From: an uncultured Roseburia sp.
GTDB lineage: Bacteria > Bacillota > Clostridia > Lachnospirales > Lachnospiraceae
DNA length: 64,000 bases
Reading direction: 5' to 3'
NCBI GenBank assembly: GCA_947573605.1
Contig: CANPGM010000018.1
Location: forward strand, 1 to 64,000
Shown in pieces: positions 1 through 8,161 of this stretch (position 1 is the first letter of the stretch; each line of letters opens with the position of its first letter). The position numbers were made by a program, and so were the translations under genes. The notes beneath the pieces were generated by a model. It saw nothing but the letters and a program-made list of their open reading frames with translations. It had not been told where the DNA came from and did no database searches.

Positions 1-28
1 GTTTGTTAAAAATGCTGTCGTCTGACAT
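1..28 (-). CDS. 5' end of a second tape-measure-like gene (partial, runs off the window)
   Basis: The complement of the first 28 bases encodes MSDDSIFNK preceded by an AGGAGAAC ribosome binding site. This is identical to the N-terminus and leader of the tape measure gene that starts at 5640. The homology continues through the leader to about base 80. The body of the gene lies outside the window, so its integrity cannot be judged. The reading is that a second, directly oriented copy of at least the start of the tape measure gene lies to the left. Confidence 0.7.
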
Positions 29-80
29 AAGTTCTCCTTTCCTGTTGTCTGGATGTGTCTGGTAATGAGTGTCTTTGCGC
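1..80. repeat. Direct repeat of tape-measure start and leader, copy 1
   Basis: Bases 1-80 match 5613-5692 in the same orientation with only a handful of substitutions (differences begin at about base 55), then the two sequences diverge. The repeat covers nine codons and the leader with its ribosome binding site. Two such direct copies 5.6 kb apart could recombine to delete or duplicate the DNA between them. Confidence 0.85.
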
Positions 81-304
81 GGCGGAGGGCGGCGGGTCCC
101 GCGGGCGCGCGCCAGACATGTACGGGACGGCGTAGGTATTTTGCCCGCGTGATAAAAGTAGAATCAGATTCTGCATGGCGGAGACTCCTTTCTGATGGGA
201 TAGAAAAAAGACGTATGGTTTTCCCATACGCCTGTGAAATGCGCCTGATTGGGCGCGTGTATATTTTAAAATCATTGGATTATGATGTCGGCTTTCTGTT
301 TCTT

Positions 305-430
305 TTATTTATTAAGCGATAAGGACGGAACGCAATCGGTGATTTCATCAAGAGTCATTTTTCTTTTACTGCGTTCGGCGTTGATTAAGACATGCCTGAG
401 CGTGACGTCCACGATTTTGTCTTCCGTTTT
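305..430 (-). pseudogene. Remnant of an Rpn-family gene with internal deletion
   Basis: Two blocks resemble the intact Rpn-like gene at 447-1286 in the same orientation. Bases about 305-365 match the 3' end (481-541), and about 380-430 match a segment near the 5' end (1120-1170). The roughly 580 bases between these blocks in the intact gene are missing here. This is what remains after tandem duplication of the gene and internal deletion. Bases 80-305 between the leader repeat and this remnant hold no gene I recognise. Confidence 0.75.
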
Positions 431-446
431 TCAAGTTATTTCCGGT

Positions 447-1286
447 TTACGCTAACTGCATAATGTCGGCTTCCAGCTTCTTTAATTCATCAAGCGATAA
501 GGACGGAACATAATCGGCGATTTCATCAAGAGTCATTTTACCTTTTCTAATCATCCGTTCCGCTGTTTCTTTTTCTTTGTTATTTTCAATATCTTTTGCA
601 TAAGCCTTTAGGATTTGTTCGTCGTCGAATAATGTCATCATAATATCAACTACCTCCTGTTCCCTGTTTTCAAGATATTCTTTGAGTACATTCCTGTCTT
701 TACAGATACGGATCGTTTCCGTTACGGCCTGCTTTATACTGCCGTAGCGCTTTCTCTGTTCGCTGTATATTTTGGAGAAAACGATATATTGTCCGATGAT
801 GTTATTTTCGTCCTCATGGTACAGTATTTTTATTTCTGCATCAATGGCGGCTCGCGCTCCACCGAAAAATTCATCCGACAAAGAAATGATGTCAGGGACA
901 TCTTTTCTGCCGCCTGTAAATATCATGTAAAGCTCTGGTTTTGGAAGGTTTACCTTTTTGCTTCCATACAGGTTCTGGTTCGTGCGCTTAAAGTATTCAT
1001 GATAGGTCTGTATCAGATACATCAAAGCGCGGATGATGATATTAAGGGACCACGTTGACTGGCTTTCCACAAGTACCACAAGGCGGTTTCCGACAGAAAA
1101 ACCCAGGTCGTTATAATCGGCGTCGATTAAGACATGCCTGAGCGTGACATCTGCAATTTCGTCTTCCGTTACGCCGCTGTCCTCCGGGTGCAGGGTCTGG
1201 TATAACTGAAGCAGGTATTTTTTATTTCGGAACAGGTCTGTAAATACGCTGTCCTTAATTTTGCGTTTTGGCAGGTTCTGCGCCAT
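447..1286 (-). CDS. Rpn-family PD-(D/E)XK nuclease / transposase-like protein
   Basis: A protein of 279 residues. The N-terminal half has the layout of the Rpn (recombination-promoting nuclease, YhgA-like) family: an early KDSVFTDLFRNKKYLLQLY block, a central FSVGNRLVVLVESQSTWS segment (the E-S-Q strand of the PD-(D/E)XK-like core) and a conserved long helix. The C-terminus is charged and helical. It starts at the ATG at 1286 behind GGAGTAACAGC and has its own promoter at 1468-1496. These proteins often occur in multiple copies in Lachnospiraceae genomes and may act as DNA endonucleases. Here the gene sits where the 3' end of the tape measure gene should be, beside a decayed copy of itself, so it is probably cargo. 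The activity is inferred from the family. Confidence 0.7.
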   Translation of the reverse strand: MAQNLPKRKIKDSVFTDLFRNKKYLLQLYQTLHPEDSGVTEDEIADVTLRHVLIDADYNDLGFSVGNRLVVLVESQSTWSLNIIIRALMYLIQTYHEYFKRTNQNLYGSKKVNLPKPELYMIFTGGRKDVPDIISLSDEFFGGARAAIDAEIKILYHEDENNIIGQYIVFSKIYSEQRKRYGSIKQAVTETIRICKDRNVLKEYLENREQEVVDIMMTLFDDEQILKAYAKDIENNKEKETAERMIRKGKMTLDEIADYVPSLSLDELKKLEADIMQLA

Positions 1287-1467
1287 GCTGTTACTCCATT
1301 CGTTATTCTGACTGTCTGGCGGGGACTGGTTATAAGAACCCGCTGGAAATACTGGTTTGCATTTATTATAATTACTTCATTTTTGCGCTGCTTTCTGCGC
1401 ATGTCGAGTTTGTGGCAGTTAGTGAGCAGACACAAATCCCGCAATTGAAAATATTATTTTCAATCTT

Positions 1468-1496
1468 ATTATATAAAATATTACCAGTGTTTACAA
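1468..1496 (-). promoter_or_regulatory. Sigma-A-type promoter of the Rpn-like gene
   Basis: On the minus strand TTGTAA (1496-1491) and TATAAT (1473-1468) are separated by exactly 17 bases in AT-rich DNA, about 180 bases upstream of the Rpn-like start codon. This suggests expression independent of the tail operon. Confidence 0.6.
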
Positions 1497-1532
1497 TGAA
1501 ATTTTTGTGAAATATCTTTCCAGTATTGAAAT

Positions 1533-3290
1533 TTAGGTTATGCAGGTCTGCGACGGACATGTCTTTGTCCTTGATATTCTATTTCTGCCATAATGTTGTA
1601 TTGCGGCGTCCTCTGCAGACGTTTTGGTATCGTTTAAAAGCTTTGCGTACTCTTCCGTGGAAGAGAGGGTTTCCGGGGTAAGCTCGCCGGATTTCGCGAG
1701 GGAGAGGAGACGGTCTTTTGTTTCGGCGTAATAATCAATGTTTAGATAATCGGCAAAAGAGGAGTCGGATACATAATTCATGGCATTATCCAGAGTATCG
1801 GCATAATTTGTGAGCCATTCACAGAAGGCGTCTATGTTGTCCTGGTTTTCTTTTACAATGAAATTACTCTGCTGCACGGCGTCCCATAAATTTTTATTAT
1901 GCATGAGGGACTCTCTGGTCAATGTGCCGTCTGCCGCCATTTCGATAAGCTCGTCTTTGGATTTTTCCAGCCCCTGCGTAGAAAATATGGAGAAGGCTTC
2001 CATCTGGTTCCATTCCTCCGGGGCCGTATATTCGTAGATCAGCTTCAGATTGCCGCAGATTGCTTCGTATGTTTCGATTACGTCATTGTCCAGAGAGGAA
2101 AGCGTGTTGCCTTCTTTCTGTTTTTCCTTAGCAATTTGATAGGCGTCCTGCAGTCCGAGCTGTTTTTCCTGCAAATCTGTGATATTATCACTAATCCGCT
2201 CGGAGGCGTCCGTTACGGCGTCCATACAGTACTGGACGTTTTCGGCAAGCTGGGAAACGTCGCCGCTGTTCGTCTGCTTCGCGGTTTCGTATTCCGACTG
2301 AGCGTCTTCAAAAATTTCTTTTGCCCGGAGGTAGATTGCGATGTTGCCTGTAATATCGTCTTCATCTTCTGCATTTGGGAAATAGCCGAGGGTCCTGGAT
2401 TGCTCCAGTTTCAAATTGATTAAGTTATCAGAGATGTCAAAAGATCCGTACTGCTTATCGTAGGCGTCTACCGTTTTTTTCGCGGCGTCGTCCAACGCCT
2501 GTTTTTCTTTCCGCTTATCGATGTCCTGCTGGATCGTCAGCTCTTTTGTAATTTCCTTTAATTCGTCAAGCTGTCCCTCCTCTACATAAGTAAGCTTTTC
2601 TTTGGAAAGCAGCTCGTCCATTTTTCTGTTCTGTTCGTCGAGTTCGGAATTGGTGCTTTCCAGCGCTGATATTGCGGACTCATATTCGTCTACGGCTTCG
2701 GACATTGCTTCGTTAGCGATGTCAACCCGGTTGACCCAGTTGCTGAAGGCGGTAACGGCCGCTTCAATTGCCATCGAAAGGCCGGCAAGGACAATCATAT
2801 TTACCGCTGCCGCAAAGGTCTGGAGCGCGGCCTGTCCCGCTCTGAAGGAGAGGGAAAGCTGCTTGCTCTTCAAATTCGCCTTCTGTACATAGCTGCTGTA
2901 GGATTCAAAAGAGGCCGGAACCTGCTTCTGCATGCATTCGGTAAGGTAGGCGCGCATGGTGGAGTCCATGCGTTCAAAATCACTGCTAAATTTGGACAGT
3001 GTCGCGAGCGACGCAGAGCCCTCTTTATTAAAGGATTCAAAAAAGCTGTCGGCGTCTGTTTTAAAAACTTTGGAAAAATTTTCCTTTTTGACGGCTGTGA
3101 TTTCCGCAGGCTGATTCGGTTTGTAGAAGGCTGCGCCGATTGCTTTTTCTACGCCCGGAAGCCCTTTTCCTGCTTCCGTAAACGCCGCTTTTATCTGCGT
3201 GCCCCATTCCTTAATGCTTCTTTTCTGAAAACCGATTTTAGCGGAGATTTGATCCAGATCTGTGGCATATGTTCTGAGTATCCTGCTTTT
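1533..3290 (-). pseudogene. C-terminal part of the tape measure protein, truncated at both ends
   Basis: The frame is open from about 3400 to the stop at 1533. An ATG at 2969 would give 478 residues, but the phage-like sequence continues upstream of it to about 3290 (RILRTYATDLDQISAKIGF and onward) with no start codon or ribosome binding site. The protein is alanine-rich and strongly helical, with a hydrophobic segment near residues 55-75 of the ATG form and long coiled-coil stretches, as tape measure proteins have. The last residues (RNRISRTKTCPSQTCIT) look out of frame. The best explanation is that this is the continuation of the gene at 4327-5640, separated from it by the 3300-4440 insertion and with its own 3' end lost. 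Whether an internal ATG is used is unknown. Confidence 0.65.
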
Positions 3291-3344
3291 CTTGACAGGT
3301 GGAGCTTTCAGGGGGATCCGGAAAAAACGATCGTAATAGTTTTC

Positions 3345-3373
3345 TTTACGTTTTGTTCGTGATATGCTATTAT
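3345..3373 (+). promoter_or_regulatory. Promoter of the zinc-ribbon cargo gene
   Basis: TTTACG (3345-3350) and TATTAT (3368-3373) are 17 bases apart and lie 34 bases upstream of the zinc-ribbon start. It points away from the flanking tail genes, which are on the minus strand. Confidence 0.55.
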
Positions 3374-3406
3374 TGATAAAAATAAATAGGAATGAGGTAG
3401 ATGTTT

Positions 3407-3808
3407 ATGGGGCTTATGTATATGAGTATTTGTCCGAAATGTGCAAATTTTAAGATGGGAGGGGTATGTTCGTATTGTAATGTCGAAATGATAGATACGC
3501 AAACAGTATTTGAAGACTGGCTGCATGAAGAAAGTCCGAGTAAAAGGGAGGAGATTGTCCAGCATTACATCGACACTCTTATCAAAGATACCTACGACCC
3601 AAAGGCAAGGGAGTACCGGGAGGCCAATCCGAAAAGCGTCTGGGCCGGGTACGTGCCGACGACAAGCATTACCTGTCCGAACTGTTCTTCGGAGAATGTG
3701 CAGAAAATCGGGACGGGGGAGCGGGCGGCGTCGGTGGCATTGTTCGGGCTGTTCAGCAAGAAGATCAATAAATCGTATAAATGCCGAAGCTGCGGGTATA
3801 CGTGGTAG
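3407..3808 (+). CDS. Small double zinc-ribbon protein (cargo in the tape measure gene)
   Basis: About 133 residues. It starts at the second in-frame ATG because GAGGT at 3394-3398 is 8 bases from it and only 2 from the ATG at 3401. The N-terminal pair CPKC plus CSYC and the C-terminal pair CPNC plus CRSC each form a treble-cysteine or zinc-ribbon knuckle. The middle is helical and charged. Similar hypothetical zinc-ribbon proteins are scattered among Firmicutes. It lies on the opposite strand to the tail genes, with its own promoter, inside an insertion that splits the tape measure gene. No function can be assigned. Confidence 0.65.
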   Translation: MGLMYMSICPKCANFKMGGVCSYCNVEMIDTQTVFEDWLHEESPSKREEIVQHYIDTLIKDTYDPKAREYREANPKSVWAGYVPTTSITCPNCSSENVQKIGTGERAASVALFGLFSKKINKSYKCRSCGYTW

Positions 3809-4326
3809 GAGCTTTTATCGTTTTGTATTGTTTTCTCCGTTTCTTCCACACCGGCAAGGAGAACTCCGCGCGTTATCCCGTTTCTTTCCGTGCATGGCAC
3901 GGCGCCGTAAGAAGCGGGAGAGCAGCATCACTCTTGTCCGTTTTTACCCGGTCAGGGGGCAGGCGGACAACTGCGTTTCGACTGTCTCTTACAAGCCTTC
4001 CGGCTCAAAACCGTTTACAGTCTGTGAACACTTCCATATCCGGGCCTGAAGCATATGCTGTTCCCGGACTTAGGGGTTCCGCTGCTGATTGCAGGTTTCG
4101 CCCGGTATTCGGGCTTTCACTTAGGCTTTCGCCTTATGACTGACCGCATTCGCAGAAGGGTAACAGGCTTCTGCGTTTCTGACTTTTTTTACCGTTGCCG
4201 GTATCCTTTCGGAGTGCGTGTCACGTCTGCCGTTTCCGGCTGCGTTGTAGCGTGCGGTCACTATTCATTCTGTATAATCTTTCTTTCCAGCACAGGGAGA
4301 CGGCTTTCTCCCAATTACGGTTTGTT
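3809..4326. other. Gene-poor part of the insertion in the tape measure gene
   Basis: About 520 bases between the zinc-ribbon gene and the broken end of the tape measure gene. Several overlapping open frames exist, but none has a ribosome binding site, recognisable motif or phage-like composition. I see no terminal inverted repeats, transposase or intron motifs. It probably came in with the zinc-ribbon gene or is decayed DNA. Confidence 0.4.
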
Positions 4327-5640
4327 TTAGAGAACACCGCGGGGCGACGAATCCCGCACATTCCTGCCCTTGAAAAGAAGCGTTTTCTGGGGCATGAAGG
4401 GCATATTCCAAAACATATGAAAATGGTCATACACTTGTATGCGTTTACCGGTGTTCTTAAAGCCTGCGAATAATCCGACTCCGGCTCCGATGGAGGCAAG
4501 CGGTCCGATGGTATTTGTGATTTTATCTAATACCGTTAAGGCTCCATTTAAGCCGTTTACGATGGAAACGATAAAATCGGAATCGGCGATGTTTCCGATG
4601 GTATTGGTCCAGGTATTGGAGAGGCGGCTTAAAGAGCTTTCCCAGGAATCGGCGGTCCGGCCGGCTTCGGCGGCCATCGCGCCTGCGCCGTTCGCATAGG
4701 CTTTCTGCATTTCCGCAATGAGGGAACGGTCTTTTAACAGGGCGTCAAGCTGCGCGCCGTCCGCGCTGCCGTCCAGCGAGGCGATAAGGTCCGCTTTTCT
4801 GCTGTCTTTGCCGTCTAAGGCGCGGTATGCGTCGGAAAGGTCTTCTAAGACGGACATGGGGTCGCGGAGGGATACGGCGCCGTCTTTTGTTTCCTTAAGC
4901 GATACGTTTAAACTGTCGCAGGCGTCTTTAAAGTTCCAGAGCCCGGCCGCGTCAATGCCGCTTTCTTCATCGGCGGTCTGGCGGATATGGAAGAGGATGG
5001 AGGTAAACGCCGCGGCCGCTTCCTCGCCGCTGTTTCCTGTCGCCGCAATCATGGCGCCAAGCGCGGCGGCGGTTTCTTTCGCGCCGACGCCGAGCGATAC
5101 GGCGGTTTCGCCCGCTGCATCCATTCCTTTCGTAAGCTCCGCCATATCGATGGAGCAGCGGTCTGAGACGGCGGCCGCGCCGTCGAAGAGGGCGGTCAGT
5201 TTTTCGATATTGCCGCCTAAGCGGTAGGATTCGTCCGCGGCTTTTATGGACTCAGCCGCCAGTTCTGCGCTCATGCCGGAGGCGTTCTGGAGCGCAAGCG
5301 AGAGTTCGGCAAAGCCGTCTGCATTGCGGTACCCGGCGGAGAGCGCATCGTTTACGGCGGAAAGGTAGTCCGCCGCTTTTTTTCCGTACTTTCCGGCCGT
5401 TTCAAAGGAAAGGTCTTTGAAGCGGGTTAAGTCGGTTTTGGAGAGGCTGCTGTCCGTTTTTCGGATTTCCATCAGAAGCGTATCGATTTCCTTTAGTTCG
5501 TTTATAGTTTCTTTTGTCTGGCTGACTACGGAAGAAAGGGCGGAGCCGAAGGAGAGCCAGCCTGTGAGGCTGTCTTCGGCTTCTTTAAGCCCTTCTTTAA
5601 AGTAACTGCCGAGTTTGTTAAAAATGCTGTCGTCTGACAT
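4327..5640 (-). CDS. Phage tail tape measure protein, N-terminal part (interrupted)
   Basis: A protein of 437 residues, alanine- and serine-rich and almost wholly helical, with the repeated AAxSL/AELSLALQNAS pattern of siphophage tape measure (TMP core) domains. The hydrophobic segment GPLASIGAGVGLFAGFKNTG near residue 400 is typical of tape measures. From about base 4440 the reading frame enters foreign sequence (RIQVYDHFHMFWN...) and ends at 4327. The missing continuation resumes at about 3290. Tape measures set tail length and are usually the longest tail gene; this one is split. It starts with ATG behind AGGAGAAC, and its start is duplicated at position 28. Confidence 0.7.
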   Translation of the reverse strand: MSDDSIFNKLGSYFKEGLKEAEDSLTGWLSFGSALSSVVSQTKETINELKEIDTLLMEIRKTDSSLSKTDLTRFKDLSFETAGKYGKKAADYLSAVNDALSAGYRNADGFAELSLALQNASGMSAELAAESIKAADESYRLGGNIEKLTALFDGAAAVSDRCSIDMAELTKGMDAAGETAVSLGVGAKETAAALGAMIAATGNSGEEAAAAFTSILFHIRQTADEESGIDAAGLWNFKDACDSLNVSLKETKDGAVSLRDPMSVLEDLSDAYRALDGKDSRKADLIASLDGSADGAQLDALLKDRSLIAEMQKAYANGAGAMAAEAGRTADSWESSLSRLSNTWTNTIGNIADSDFIVSIVNGLNGALTVLDKITNTIGPLASIGAGVGLFAGFKNTGKRIQVYDHFHMFWNMPFMPQKTLLFKGRNVRDSSPRGVL

Positions 5641-5692
5641 AAGTTCTCCTTTCCTGTTGTCTGGATGAGTTTGGTAATTAGTGTTTTTGCGC
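5613..5692. repeat. Direct repeat of tape-measure start and leader, copy 2
   Basis: Counterpart of bases 1-80, containing the tape measure start codon, ribosome binding site and leader. Confidence 0.85.
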
Positions 5693-5721
5693 GTCGCGCG
5701 TAGGTGGGGCGGCCTGTCTTT

Positions 5722-5895
5722 TCAGCGTTCCTTTCCGGAATCGTTTGATTTTGCATTTTCAGAGGCAAATAACGTTTCAAGCTCGTCCTTATGCTTTGCG
5801 AGATATTCTACTCCCTGTTCTAACTGACGGTAAAACGCCAGCTTTAATTTAATTTCCTTCTGTTTGAGTAAAAACCATCGAATAATTGTTAACAT
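5722..5895 (-). CDS. Small phage-module protein (57 aa)
   Basis: Starts at the ATG at 5895, set by a strong AAGGAGGACAC ribosome binding site; upstream in-frame ATGs lack one. The N-terminus is a basic, amphipathic helix (MLTIIRWFLLKQKEIKLKL), followed by a charged helical tail. It lies between a membrane-anchored coiled-coil protein and the tape measure gene, all co-directional. I do not recognise the family. A membrane-associated accessory lysis or tail role is possible but unproven. Confidence 0.55.
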   Translation of the reverse strand: MLTIIRWFLLKQKEIKLKLAFYRQLEQGVEYLAKHKDELETLFASENAKSNDSGKER

Positions 5896-5932
5896 AATGT
5901 GTCCTCCTTTTTGATTATGGCGGAAACGGGGA

Positions 5933-6445
5933 TCAGAAGATCCCCTCCTTCCGTTTTTGTTTGTAAGATTCATTGATCAGCTCCATAGAAACTTCTACCT
6001 CTCCGTTTTCAAGGCCGTTTTCCTCTAAGAGCTTTTCGTATTTTTCATAAATGCGGATACAGTGCGTATAGCTGTCTTTGTTGCAGGGTCTTCCCTCTGA
6101 AACTCTTGTGGCGAAATTATTGATTTCCCATCGCATGTCGTCGATTTCTTTATCAATAAACATTTCTGTCAGCCGCTTGATTTCCCGGCAGAGTTCTTCG
6201 TCATGACGGTCCGAGGCTTCCATATCTTTTTTATGCTGTTCATGCAGCGCGGCAAGATTTTTGGAGGTGTGAAGCAAAAGCTCGCGGTCTTCTCTTTTTT
6301 TCCGCATCCATTTCGTTTCAAGGCCAAGCTTTCCCGTAACCCATTCCAAAATAGAATGACAGGCCTTTATTCCAATTAATACCGTTAAGACAGAGAGGAA
6401 CAGGGAGGGAAAATCGATACCTGCCAGTTCTCTGATTGCGTCCAT
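5933..6445 (-). CDS. Membrane-anchored coiled-coil phage protein (170 aa)
   Basis: An N-terminal membrane segment (about residues 12-32, FPSLFLSVLTVLIGIKACHS) is followed by a charged coiled coil (about residues 45-120) and an acidic C-terminus. The gene sits directly downstream of the endolysin in the same direction and upstream of the tape measure. Such single-spanning coiled-coil proteins are common in lysis or tail modules of clostridial phages. A spanin-like or holin-accessory role is conceivable, but I cannot name a family. Confidence 0.55.
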   Translation of the reverse strand: MDAIRELAGIDFPSLFLSVLTVLIGIKACHSILEWVTGKLGLETKWMRKKREDRELLLHTSKNLAALHEQHKKDMEASDRHDEELCREIKRLTEMFIDKEIDDMRWEINNFATRVSEGRPCNKDSYTHCIRIYEKYEKLLEENGLENGEVEVSMELINESYKQKRKEGIF

Positions 6446-6480
6446 ACTTTCAAAAGACTCCTTTTTTTATATTAAATTTT

Positions 6481-7374
6481 TTAAAAAAGCAGAGATTTCC
6501 AGGTGCGTTTTCCGGCGGTTACTTCTCCGTCGACAACGCAGGAATGGTCTCTTTGATATGCTTTTACGGCGGCGTCGAATTTTACTCCTGCAATGCCGTC
6601 CGGCGCGCCGCAGGAGTAGCCCAGCGCATTCAGATAGAGCTGAAGCGGTTTTACGGCAGCGTGCCGATTGTTTTTACTTTTTGAGATGGTGACGGTTTTG
6701 GAAAGTGTTTCGGGGCCTGCGATGCCGTCTGTTTTGGCGCCGGTAGCGGCCTGAATATCCCGGATAAACGTCCGTTTGTCGTAGACTGTGTTTCCGGCCG
6801 TATCTGCGGTAGAATCGGCTGCAGTATGTTTGAATTGTTCGGGAACGGATATCGTCCAGAGGTACTTTGTCTGGGGTGCGAACACATTCCAGGTATTTTT
6901 CAGTCTTGACGCTGCGGTAGAGGCGGGGTCGTTAATAAAGACGGTTCCGTTCTCATAAGCGTAGACAAGAATAAAATGCCCGGAGGTCGTCCAGTTTCCC
7001 TTTCCCATGCAGGCAATGATCCAGTCGCCCCGTTTTAACGCGTTCTGCGCCTTTGTATGCGCGGCGGAGGCAGTCTGGCCGTAGACGCTCGAAGAGTTCA
7101 GTCTTTCCGCAGCGATGCCGTATTGTGAGAACTGCGGAAGAAAATAGCTGTAGTAAGTTCCCTGATTAAATGCTTTGTAGCCGTGCGCCATCGACCATTC
7201 CGCCGTTTCGGCAGGCGTTACGCTTTTGTCTTTTAATGTCGCAATCACCATAGCGGCGGCGGTGGGGCCGCACCCGGAGCTGCCGATGGTTTTTCTTTCT
7301 CCCGCGGCGGAATAGTTGTTATTTTTCCAGCGCGGGTCGGTCTGTAAATAAGAGATTGGTTTTGTGTTATTCAT
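6481..7374 (-). CDS. Endolysin: C39-like cysteine peptidase with peptidoglycan-binding domain
   Basis: 297 residues. The N-terminal domain (about 1-170) has the papain-like C39_2 signature: YLQTDPRWKNN at the start, the nucleophile cysteine in GSSGCGPTAAAMV, the catalytic histidine in SGHFILVYA and the following NDP. The C-terminal part (about 195-297) carries a peptidoglycan-binding fold with YLNALGYSCGAPDGIAG and AVKAYQRDHSCVVDGEV blocks. No signal peptide is present, as expected for a holin-dependent lysin, and the holin gene lies just upstream. It probably cleaves cell wall peptides for release of phage or particles. A GCGCAC/GTGCGC hairpin precedes its ribosome binding site (AGAGGA). Confidence 0.8.
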   Translation of the reverse strand: MNNTKPISYLQTDPRWKNNNYSAAGERKTIGSSGCGPTAAAMVIATLKDKSVTPAETAEWSMAHGYKAFNQGTYYSYFLPQFSQYGIAAERLNSSSVYGQTASAAHTKAQNALKRGDWIIACMGKGNWTTSGHFILVYAYENGTVFINDPASTAASRLKNTWNVFAPQTKYLWTISVPEQFKHTAADSTADTAGNTVYDKRTFIRDIQAATGAKTDGIAGPETLSKTVTISKSKNNRHAAVKPLQLYLNALGYSCGAPDGIAGVKFDAAVKAYQRDHSCVVDGEVTAGKRTWKSLLF

Positions 7375-7390
7375 AAAAATCCTCTTTTCT

Positions 7391-7409
7391 GCGCACGTTT
7401 TTTGTGCGC
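7391..7409 (-). promoter_or_regulatory. Hairpin just upstream of the endolysin ribosome binding site
   Basis: A perfect 6-bp stem GCGCAC/GTGCGC with a short A/T loop lies about 20 bases upstream of the endolysin start on the minus strand. It has no T-tract on the minus strand strong enough to call a terminator. It may protect or expose the lysin ribosome binding site. Confidence 0.35.
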
Positions 7410-7438
7410 TAACTTCTTTTCCTCCGGAGGGTTTTATC

Positions 7439-7775
7439 GTATAGGGGACGAAGCTTCCTATACGGATTCGGGTGTTAAAAGGCAGTCTTTTCGATTTGAA
7501 CTGGCAAATTGCACAAAATAAATCACGGAGCTGTTTTGTGCAGGGAAATGAGATTCTCTTAACGCTCTGTTCGTTATCTGCAATTTGGGGACATGGAAGT
7601 CCCCAAAAGCCCGCAATGAGCCAGGATGGCGATTGGCGAGCGGTTGCATTGCTGACAAATCACTCGGTCAGAGCATTTAGAGAATCCATTTGCCGGAACA
7701 TACAGTGAGTGATATTTTGTGTAATTTGCCAGCCAACAGCCTAAAACCTGCCTTTTGGCGCCCGAACCCTATACG
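7439..7775. repeat. 337-bp imperfect palindromic element between holin and endolysin
   Basis: Left and right arms are extensively complementary. The left arm reads outward as CGTATAGG..., TTCGGG, TTAAAAGGCAG, CTGGCAAATTGCACAAAAT and GAGATTCTCTTAACGCTCTG. The reverse complement of the right arm gives CGTATAGG, TTCGGG, CCAAAAGGCAG, CTGGCAAATTACACAAAAT and GGATTCTCTAAATGCTCTG. A small hairpin (TTGGGGAC/GTCCCCAA) lies at the centre and another (CGTATAGG/CCTATACG) at the left end. There is no good open frame. It could be a miniature inverted-repeat element or a large structured RNA in the lysis transcript. Confidence 0.75.
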
Positions 7776-7777
7776 AT

Positions 7778-7808
7778 AAAAAAGGCCGCCCGGATTTCGG
7801 ACGGCCTT
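7778..7808 (-). terminator. Rho-independent terminator after the holin gene
   Basis: On the minus strand an 11-bp stem AAGGCCGTCCG/CGGGCGGCCTT with a 5-base loop is followed by a run of T. It would end the polymerase-tube-holin transcript 16 bases after the holin stop, so the lysin and tape measure genes would need read-through or antitermination. Confidence 0.85.
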
Positions 7809-7823
7809 ATGCATACCGGCGGA

Positions 7824-8138
7824 TTATGCTTTGCTTTTATTTAATTCCTGTACGGCGGCTTCGATTAATACATGAATCTGTTCCTCCGAAATTACCGTTT
7901 TCTTTGTATTAAAGAGTCGGTTTAACACATCGGCCGCATAGCTTTTTTTCTCCGGGCCGCATCCGGTTTCACGCCAGATCATTTCCGCCGTTTTTACGGC
8001 GAGCGCAGCCCACTCTTTATACTGGTTCAGTTTTTCGGAACCGATGTTGGCTTTCAGATAAGGAACGATAAAATAAGTGATAATCGCCCCAAGTATAGGA
8101 ATAATGCTTATAATAAGCTGAAACAGGTTTTCATTCAT
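7824..8138 (-). CDS. Phage holin, LLH family
   Basis: 104 residues with one N-terminal membrane span (about residues 5-27, FQLIISIIPILGAIITYFIVPYL), then YKEWAALAVKTAEMI and the KKSYAADVLN segment typical of LL-H-type holins (superfamily 6). Holins form membrane lesions that release the lysin. It follows the tail tube gene by 23 bases and ends at a strong terminator. Confidence 0.75.
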   Translation of the reverse strand: MNENLFQLIISIIPILGAIITYFIVPYLKANIGSEKLNQYKEWAALAVKTAEMIWRETGCGPEKKSYAADVLNRLFNTKKTVISEEQIHVLIEAAVQELNKSKA

Positions 8139-8161
8139 AGCGACCTCCGTTCCGCCCTTTT

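Noticed and set aside
1899-2423. Plus-strand frame of 174 codons inside the tape measure fragment
   Set aside because: It is antisense to a coiled-coil coding frame, has no ribosome binding site and shows no domain.
3809-4326. Group I/II intron or IS element in the tape measure gene
   Set aside because: No reverse transcriptase, transposase, intron core or terminal inverted repeats could be seen.
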